Positions 6,048 to 9,357 of a DNA stretch of 9,357 bases are shown here, one piece after another; position 1 is the first letter of the stretch; every line of letters begins with the position of its first letter. A program made the position numbers and the translations under genes. The notes below the pieces were generated by a model. The model did not search any database, had not been told where the DNA came from, and saw only the letters and a program-made list of their open reading frames with translations. The DNA is from Alphaproteobacteria bacterium (GTDB lineage Bacteria; Pseudomonadota; Alphaproteobacteria; Acetobacterales; Acetobacteraceae), in the NCBI GenBank assembly GCA_013298245.1, contig JAAFHD010000099.1, positions 1 through 9,357 of the forward strand, given 5' to 3'.

Positions 6048-6403
6048 GCCGCAACCTCCCCGCCCGCCGGCCCCTTACGGGGCAGCGGGCGCCGATCAAT
6101 GCCCAGCGGCACCGCATCATTGCGGCCCGCCGCAGAATAGGGCGGGCCAGCGCAGCCGGTGAACACCCAATCCGTGGAAACCCCGGTTGCCATGGTGATG
6201 CTATGGAACACCATGAAATGGCTGCGCTGCCGATTGCGCCTTTCCAGGTAGCGATACGCCCGCAGAGACAGGCCCGCCCGCCCGGCCATCTCCGCTTCCG
6301 ATAGGCCAAGATGCAGGCGGAGGGTTCGCACGCGTTGCGGGGTTGCAGCCATCGCGGCGTTCAGTTCCGTCATGCGCTCAGGGGTGATGCTGGCGGTGGT
6401 CAT
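6044..6403 (-). CDS. Cro/C1-type helix-turn-helix regulator
   Basis: 119 aa. The start overlaps the upstream stop in an ATGA (6400-6403), with GGGAG 8 nt before it. Residues about 22-52 give a recognisable XRE helix-turn-helix: RVRTLRLHLGLSEAEMAGRA, followed by GLSLRAYRYLERR. The later GVSTDWVFTG segment is the typical end of a lambda-repressor-like domain. The C-terminal 35 residues are Pro/Gly/Arg-rich with no dimerisation or RecA-cleavage domain, so a C1-type LexA-like switch is unlikely; it resembles a Cro-like or satellite regulator. Plausible targets are the repeat-rich region upstream of its gene cluster (6844-7077). That link is inferred from position. Confidence 0.85.
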   Translation of the reverse strand: MTTASITPERMTELNAAMAATPQRVRTLRLHLGLSEAEMAGRAGLSLRAYRYLERRNRQRSHFMVFHSITMATGVSTDWVFTGCAGPPYSAAGRNDAVPLGIDRRPLPRKGPAGGEVAA

Positions 6404-6846
6404 GCTGCACGCTCCCGCGCCGCCATGGCCTTCTCCCGCGCTTCGGCCGCCCAGCCGTTCACCAGCGCCGCCACCCCATCCAGGCGCGCGACTTCCTCTC
6501 TCAATCCTTCGGGCGTGTTGGCGGCGGCTTCGCGCGCTGCCTTGTCCGCCGCCTGCTTCGCACGCCGTTCATCGCATGCCAGCGGGTGCAGCAATGCCGA
6601 CAGTTCGTCTCGCATCCGCGCTATGTGTTCATGCGCCTTGTCCGCCGCGCTCAGGCAGAAACCATGGGACGGCGGCGCGCCCAGCTTGTCCGGCAGAAGA
6701 ACAACGCGGAGGCATTCCAGCGCGCCTTCAAGATCGGCCAACCAGCATGTCATGTTGTCCACCAAGTCCATCGCCGAATCCAATGGCATTGCGGGACGGG
6801 CGCCTTGCGCGGCTTCGGTGGTAGTCTCGGCAATAGCCTCGTTCAT
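6400..6846 (-). CDS. Hypothetical helical protein, first gene of the regulator cluster
   Basis: 148 aa, starting at the ATG 6844-6846, with GAGG about 6 nt upstream. That start lies in one arm of a 17-bp palindrome. Residues 1-20 are polar. Residues about 20-85 are predicted helical and include an SAADKAHEHIARMRDELSAL stretch. Residues about 90-148 are Ala/Arg/Glu-rich with heptad-like spacing, probably a coiled coil (a segment near DERRAKQAADKAAREAAA and another near WAAEAREKAMAARERAA). No catalytic motif or known family is evident. It is the first gene after the integrase-side control region and is coupled to the XRE regulator, so it may be an early regulatory or DNA-associated protein. That role is a guess. 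Confidence 0.75.
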   Translation of the reverse strand: MNEAIAETTTEAAQGARPAMPLDSAMDLVDNMTCWLADLEGALECLRVVLLPDKLGAPPSHGFCLSAADKAHEHIARMRDELSALLHPLACDERRAKQAADKAAREAAANTPEGLREEVARLDGVAALVNGWAAEAREKAMAARERAA

Positions 6847-6860
6847 GTGACCCTCACATG
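6844..6860. promoter_or_regulatory. Palindrome covering the start codon of the 148-aa gene
   Basis: CATGTGA (6844-6850) and TCACATG (6854-6860) form a perfect 7-bp inverted repeat around a 3-bp centre. On the minus strand it contains an ATG-TGA start-stop, then the GAGGG ribosome site, then the gene's ATG. Folding would bury both the ribosome site and the start codon. As DNA it is the right size for a dimeric repressor operator. Confidence 0.55.
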
Positions 6861-6980
6861 TTCGGGGTCAGGCCGGTGGGGTGTCATCACCACCACCACC
6901 GGCCGCCCTTTGCCGGGTGCCGCCCGGCGCGGATGGCAGGGCATCGCCCCGCAATGTCATCGCCACCCCAGCGCCCGGCC

Positions 6981-7004
6981 GATTAGCAGATTAGCGGGAT
7001 TAGC
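6981..7004. repeat. Three GATTAGC iterons
   Basis: Exact heptamers GATTAGC lie at 6981-6987, 6989-6995 and 6998-7004, with periods of 8 and 9 bp, all in the same orientation. They form the A/T-richest part of an otherwise very GC-rich intergenic region. They could bind a replication initiator or regulator dimers. Confidence 0.7.
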
Positions 7005-7010
7005 AAGGGG

Positions 7011-7026
7011 GCGCGTTTCCACGCGC
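7011..7026. terminator. Hairpin downstream of int, possible terminator
   Basis: GCGCGT (7011-7016) and ACGCGC (7021-7026) pair perfectly with a 4-nt loop, about 52 bp after the integrase stop in the direction of transcription. It is followed on the transcribed strand by CCCCCTTG, so there is no proper U-tract. It could end or slow int transcription before the iteron region. Confidence 0.35.
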
Positions 7027-7040
7027 ACTGCCTGAACGCG

Positions 7041-7077
7041 CAACCCTTTCGGCACTATTGGCGCTATTGGCATCGGG
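7041..7077. repeat. Non-coding copy of the 9-bp repeat block
   Basis: The reverse complement of 7041-7077 matches 1246-1282 at 33 of 37 positions. It contains two GCCAATAG-type 9-mers and ends one base before the integrase stop triplet (7078-7080). No start codon or ribosome site precedes an open frame here on the plus strand, and an in-frame TGA lies just upstream at 7032-7034. Confidence 0.8.
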
Positions 7078-8388
7078 TCAGATGGCCATCTTCGCGGCCC
7101 GTGCGGCGTCCAGGCTCGCCACACTGGCAGGTGCCCGGGTGCAGAGTGCAGCCCAAGCCTCCATCATCGGCCGGCGTTCTTCGGTTAGGGGTTCGCGGGC
7201 ATAGGCGGCGCGGGCTTCGTTATTGTCTTTGTGCGCCAAGGCCTTCTCAGACAGATGGTCCGGCCAGCCATGGGCCAGCGTCCAGCTTTTGAAGCTGGCC
7301 CGGAAGCCATGCGGCACCACAGCCGCGCCGGCCGCGTCACACCACCGTGGACGCTCGCCACCGGCCTTGCCGTTCATCCGGCGCAGCACCGCCGATAGCG
7401 TCATGTCAGAGAGTTCCACGCCGGCCCGCCCGCCAGGGAAAACCAGCGCATCGCCGTCACAAGGGTCAGGCCGGCAGGCGGCCAACATATCCATCGCGGC
7501 ACCCGAGAGCGGAACCAGGTGCAATTCCCGCATCTTCATGCGGCCCGCCGGAACAGCCCATACCCGGGCTGCCATATCCACTTCCCGCCAGCGCATCCCG
7601 CGCACTTCCCCGGAACGGGCGCCGGCCAGAATGGCGAAGCGCAGCGCCGGGGCGCCCATGCCGTCCAGCGTGTCCAGCGCCGCGATAAAGTCGGGCATCT
7701 GTTGCCACGGCAGCGCCGGATGATGCTGCACCCGCTTGCCCTTGGCCTTTTGCTTCGCCAGCAGCGACGCCAGCTTGCCGCGCCGCCGGGCAGGGTTGTC
7801 GCCAGCCCGCCAATCCTTCGCACTGGCGAAGTCCAGCACCGTCTCAATCCGCTGGCGCAGCCGCGATGCCGTCTCAGGCTTGGTCGTCCAGATGGGGGCC
7901 AGCACTTCCAACACGGCATGCACGTCAACCGCCGCAACCGGCTTGCTGCCCAGCTTGGGGAAGGCGTGCTGTTCTAGCGTGGCAGTCCATTGCGCGGCGT
8001 GCTTTGCGTTGCTCCATCCATCCCGCTTGGCTTCGATTGTCGCCAGGGCGGCGGCCTTGAACGTGACGACCGCAGCGGGTGCCAAGGCGGCTTTGGCGTC
8101 CGCGCGGGCTGTTATGGGGTCCGTGCCATCGGCTGCCTTCCGGCGGGCTGCCAGCGCCGCGCCCCTCGCATCCGCAAGCCCCACCAGTGGGAATGCACCA
8201 AGGCCCATGTCACGGCGCTTTCCCCCCACAGTCAGGCGCAGCACCCATGCGCCCGTCCCGGCTGCCTGTCCCGGCTTCACCAGCAAATGCAGGCCGGCGC
8301 CAGCGCCGATCCGCACCGGACCATTGCCCCGCGCCTTGGCCAGTGCCGCAAGCCTCGCCTTCAACCCGAGTGCTGTCAGTTCGCCCAT
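7078..8388 (-). CDS. int: P4-type tyrosine integrase
   Basis: 436 aa from the ATG at 8388. It has an N-terminal DUF4102-type arm-binding domain (GAGLHLLVKP, WVLRLTVGGKRRDMGLGAFP, about residues 27-75), a central SAM-like core-binding domain (about 110-205) and a C-terminal catalytic domain. Catalytic residues are R258 in GARSGEVRG, K285 in GRMKM, H360 and R363 in PHGFR, H386 in ALAHKDN and nucleophile Y396 in ARAAYAR. This complete set suggests an active site-specific recombinase that inserts the element into tRNA-Arg. The frame stays open to 8481, but that extension only translates the GTTCCCAC repeats, so the later start is preferred even though its ribosome site is weak. It is transcribed toward the element interior, in the same direction as the host acyl-CoA dehydrogenase upstream. 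Confidence 0.95.
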   Translation of the reverse strand: MGELTALGLKARLAALAKARGNGPVRIGAGAGLHLLVKPGQAAGTGAWVLRLTVGGKRRDMGLGAFPLVGLADARGAALAARRKAADGTDPITARADAKAALAPAAVVTFKAAALATIEAKRDGWSNAKHAAQWTATLEQHAFPKLGSKPVAAVDVHAVLEVLAPIWTTKPETASRLRQRIETVLDFASAKDWRAGDNPARRRGKLASLLAKQKAKGKRVQHHPALPWQQMPDFIAALDTLDGMGAPALRFAILAGARSGEVRGMRWREVDMAARVWAVPAGRMKMRELHLVPLSGAAMDMLAACRPDPCDGDALVFPGGRAGVELSDMTLSAVLRRMNGKAGGERPRWCDAAGAAVVPHGFRASFKSWTLAHGWPDHLSEKALAHKDNNEARAAYAREPLTEERRPMMEAWAALCTRAPASVASLDAARAAKMAI

Positions 8389-8393
8389 GTCTC

Positions 8394-8468
8394 GGTTCCC
8401 ACCGTTCCCACCGCTGTTCCCACAATACGTGTGGGAACGGTCAGGGGCAAGGGGAACCATGTGGGGAC
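8394..8468. promoter_or_regulatory. Candidate integrase arm-type sites, right arm
   Basis: Exact GTTCCCAC octamers lie at 8395-8402, 8404-8411 and 8416-8423, with an inverted exact copy GTGGGAAC at 8431-8438. One-mismatch inverted copies occur at 8451-8458 (GGGGAACC), 8461-8468 (GTGGGGAC) and 8514-8521 (CTGGGAAC). Sites 8416-8424 and 8430-8438 form a 9-bp inverted repeat with a 5-nt centre. They lie just upstream of the chosen int start, so Int binding could also autoregulate int. The A/T-rich stretch 8478-8510 may hold the int promoter or a host-factor bend site. Confidence 0.6.
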
Positions 8469-8538
8469 GGCAGGCTACCAATTATTGGCCTATTTACTTA
8501 CATAAACGGCCATCTGGGAACGCCTAGAAACAGCATAA

Positions 8539-8559
8539 TGGCGGATTTCGGGTCCGCCA
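8539..8559. repeat. attR and predicted attP core inverted repeat
   Basis: TGGCGGA (8539-8545), TTTCGGG (8546-8552) and TCCGCCA (8553-8559) form a perfect 7-7-7 arrangement: inverted 7-bp arms around a 7-bp spacer. The spacer plus right arm is exactly the 14 bp shared with the tRNA 3' end (219-232). This matches the usual core-site/overlap/core-site layout of tyrosine recombinase attP sites. Confidence 0.75.
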
Positions 8560-8571
8560 CCCTGGCGGGCC
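8551..8571. terminator. Hairpin at the tRNA/acyl-CoA dehydrogenase junction
   Basis: GGTCCGCCA (8551-8559) pairs with TGGCGGGCC (8563-8571) through nine pairs, including one G-T, with loop CCC. It lies 11 bp after the acyl-CoA dehydrogenase stop and overlaps the att core. There is no T-tract, so it is a weak terminator candidate at best. Before integration it would have directly followed the tRNA CCA end. Confidence 0.3.
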
Positions 8572-8581
8572 GATCCTGTGC

Positions 8582-9357
8582 TCAGCCCCGCACCATGCTG
8601 CGCCCGATCACCAGGCGCTGGATGTCCGAAGCGCCTTCGAAAATGCGGAACAGCCGCGCATCGCGGAACAGCTGTTCCACCACCATGCCGCGCATATAGC
8701 CCGCCCCGCCATGCAGCTGCACCGCGCGGTCCGCCACGCGCCCCAGCATTTCCGACGAGAACAGCTTGCAGCAGGCGATGTCGGTGATGGTTTCGCCCTT
8801 CGCCTCGCCATCGGTATCGAAGGCGCGCGCGGCTTCCAGGATCATACTGCGCGCCGCCTGCACATCGGCGCGGCTGTCCGCCAGATGCGCCTGCACCAGC
8901 TGGAATTCCGCCAAGGGCTGCCCGAATTGCTGGCGCTGCTTCACATAGGCCACCGTCTCGTCCAGCAGGCGCCGGGCCTGGCCCACGCATGTGACCGCCA
9001 CATGCAACCGCGCATAGTTGATGCCGCGCATCGCGGTCTTGAAGCCGCCGCCCTCACGCCCGCCAATCAGCGCGCTGGCGGGCACGCGCACATTGTCGAA
9101 GAACACCTCCGCCGTCTCGGCGCCGTCCTGGCCCATCTTGCGGTCGGTCGGGCCGCAGGTCAGGCCCGGCGTGCCGGCCGGCACGATGAAGGCGGAAATC
9201 CCCGCGGCATCGCGAGACCCCGGCTCGGTGCGCGCCATCACGATGAAGACCTGCGCCTGGCGCGCATTGCTGATGTAGCGCTTCGCACCGTTGATGACGA
9301 AGTCATCGCCCTCGCGCCGCGCATGGGTGCGCACGCCACCGGCATCGCTGCCGGCCC
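8582..9357 (-). CDS. Acyl-CoA dehydrogenase, C-terminal part (gene runs off the window)
   Basis: 257 residues are visible; the N-terminus lies beyond the right edge. The visible part starts at AGSDAGG, the FAD/substrate-binding segment of the middle beta domain, and continues with FVINGAKRYISNA and a DRKMGQDGAETAEVFFDNV region. The C-terminal helical bundle contains RQQFGQPLAEFQ and QLHGGAGY. The end IFEGASDIQRLVIGRSM carries the glutamate equivalent to the catalytic base of medium-chain-type dehydrogenases (FEG position). The enzyme oxidises an acyl-CoA to the 2-enoyl-CoA with transfer to electron-transfer flavoprotein; the exact substrate cannot be told. It is host DNA: its stop is 22 bp from the att core, and it converges with the tRNA gene in the uninterrupted chromosome. 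Confidence 0.95.
   Translation of the reverse strand, partial: AGSDAGGVRTHARREGDDFVINGAKRYISNARQAQVFIVMARTEPGSRDAAGISAFIVPAGTPGLTCGPTDRKMGQDGAETAEVFFDNVRVPASALIGGREGGGFKTAMRGINYARLHVAVTCVGQARRLLDETVAYVKQRQQFGQPLAEFQLVQAHLADSRADVQAARSMILEAARAFDTDGEAKGETITDIACCKLFSSEMLGRVADRAVQLHGGAGYMRGMVVEQLFRDARLFRIFEGASDIQRLVIGRSMVRG

Larger units (their letters stand above)
6847..7077. promoter_or_regulatory. Repeat-dense control or origin region between the 148-aa gene and int
   Basis: This 231-bp non-coding stretch holds several perfect repeats. A 9-bp inverted repeat GGCCGGTGG/CCACCGGCC lies at 6871-6879 and 6896-6904. GCCGGG/CCCGGC lies at 6912-6917 and 6923-6928. Three heptamers GATTAGC lie at 6981, 6989 and 6998. 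A hairpin GCGCGT-TTCC-ACGCGC is at 7011-7026. The 37-bp GCCAATAG-type repeat block (reverse orientation) is at 7041-7077. This density fits a replication origin or divergent operator region served by the element's primase and regulators. No clear promoter hexamers are visible. Confidence 0.5.

Noticed and set aside
8394..8438. Possible CRISPR-like repeat cluster
   Set aside because: Repeats are only 8-10 bp, with spacers of 1-7 bp and mixed orientation. This fits protein-binding sites, not a CRISPR array.
8389..8481. 31-codon N-terminal extension of the integrase
   Set aside because: It translates the GTTCCCAC repeats into Gly/Asn-rich sequence not expected in the family. The ATG at 8388 starts close to the normal N-terminal domain.

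Overview
The window is GC-rich DNA, probably from an alphaproteobacterium; Acetobacteraceae or a related Rhodospirillales lineage is my guess from codon use and gene style, not a proven assignment. Host sequence appears only at the two ends. On the left are the first 17 codons of a Rossmann-fold oxidoreductase (ketopantoate-reductase-like, minus strand, to 52) and a tRNA-Arg(CCG) gene (156-232). On the right is the C-terminal two thirds of an acyl-CoA dehydrogenase (minus strand, 8582 to the window end).

Between them lies what looks like one complete integrated mobile element of about 8.3 kb (219-8559). It is bounded by a 14-bp direct repeat of the tRNA 3' end (219-232 and 8546-8559). Every convincing gene in it is on the minus strand. 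Reading in the direction of transcription, from right to left: a P4-type tyrosine integrase (7078-8388); a repeat-dense 230-bp control region (6847-7077); a coupled three-gene cluster made of a coiled-coil-like protein, a Cro/C1-type regulator and a 70-aa protein; a 51-bp branched inverted repeat; a 229-aa orphan of different base composition; an AlpA/excisionase-like DNA-binding protein; a Cys-rich small protein; a 28-aa hydrophobic peptide; two small orphans; a CHC2/Toprim primase; a DUF3987/YfjI-type P-loop ATPase; and three small unknown proteins. From 4237 down to 333 almost every stop overlaps the next start (ATGA), so this is a tightly coupled replication operon.

There are no capsid, terminase, tail, lysis or conjugation genes. 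The content (integrase, AlpA-like protein, C1-like regulator, primase, helicase-like ATPase, small orphans) fits a P4-like phage satellite or a minimal self-replicating integrative element. The integrase catalytic residues and both att sites look intact, so excision is plausible.

The DNA-level signals are as informative as the genes. Octamer GTTCCCAC sites occur at both ends (candidate integrase arm sites). The predicted attP core is a 7-7-7 inverted repeat. The integrase/regulator intergenic region holds GATTAGC iterons and several perfect inverted repeats. A 37-bp block of 9-bp repeats is shared, inverted, between that region and the coding sequence of a gene almost 6 kb away.
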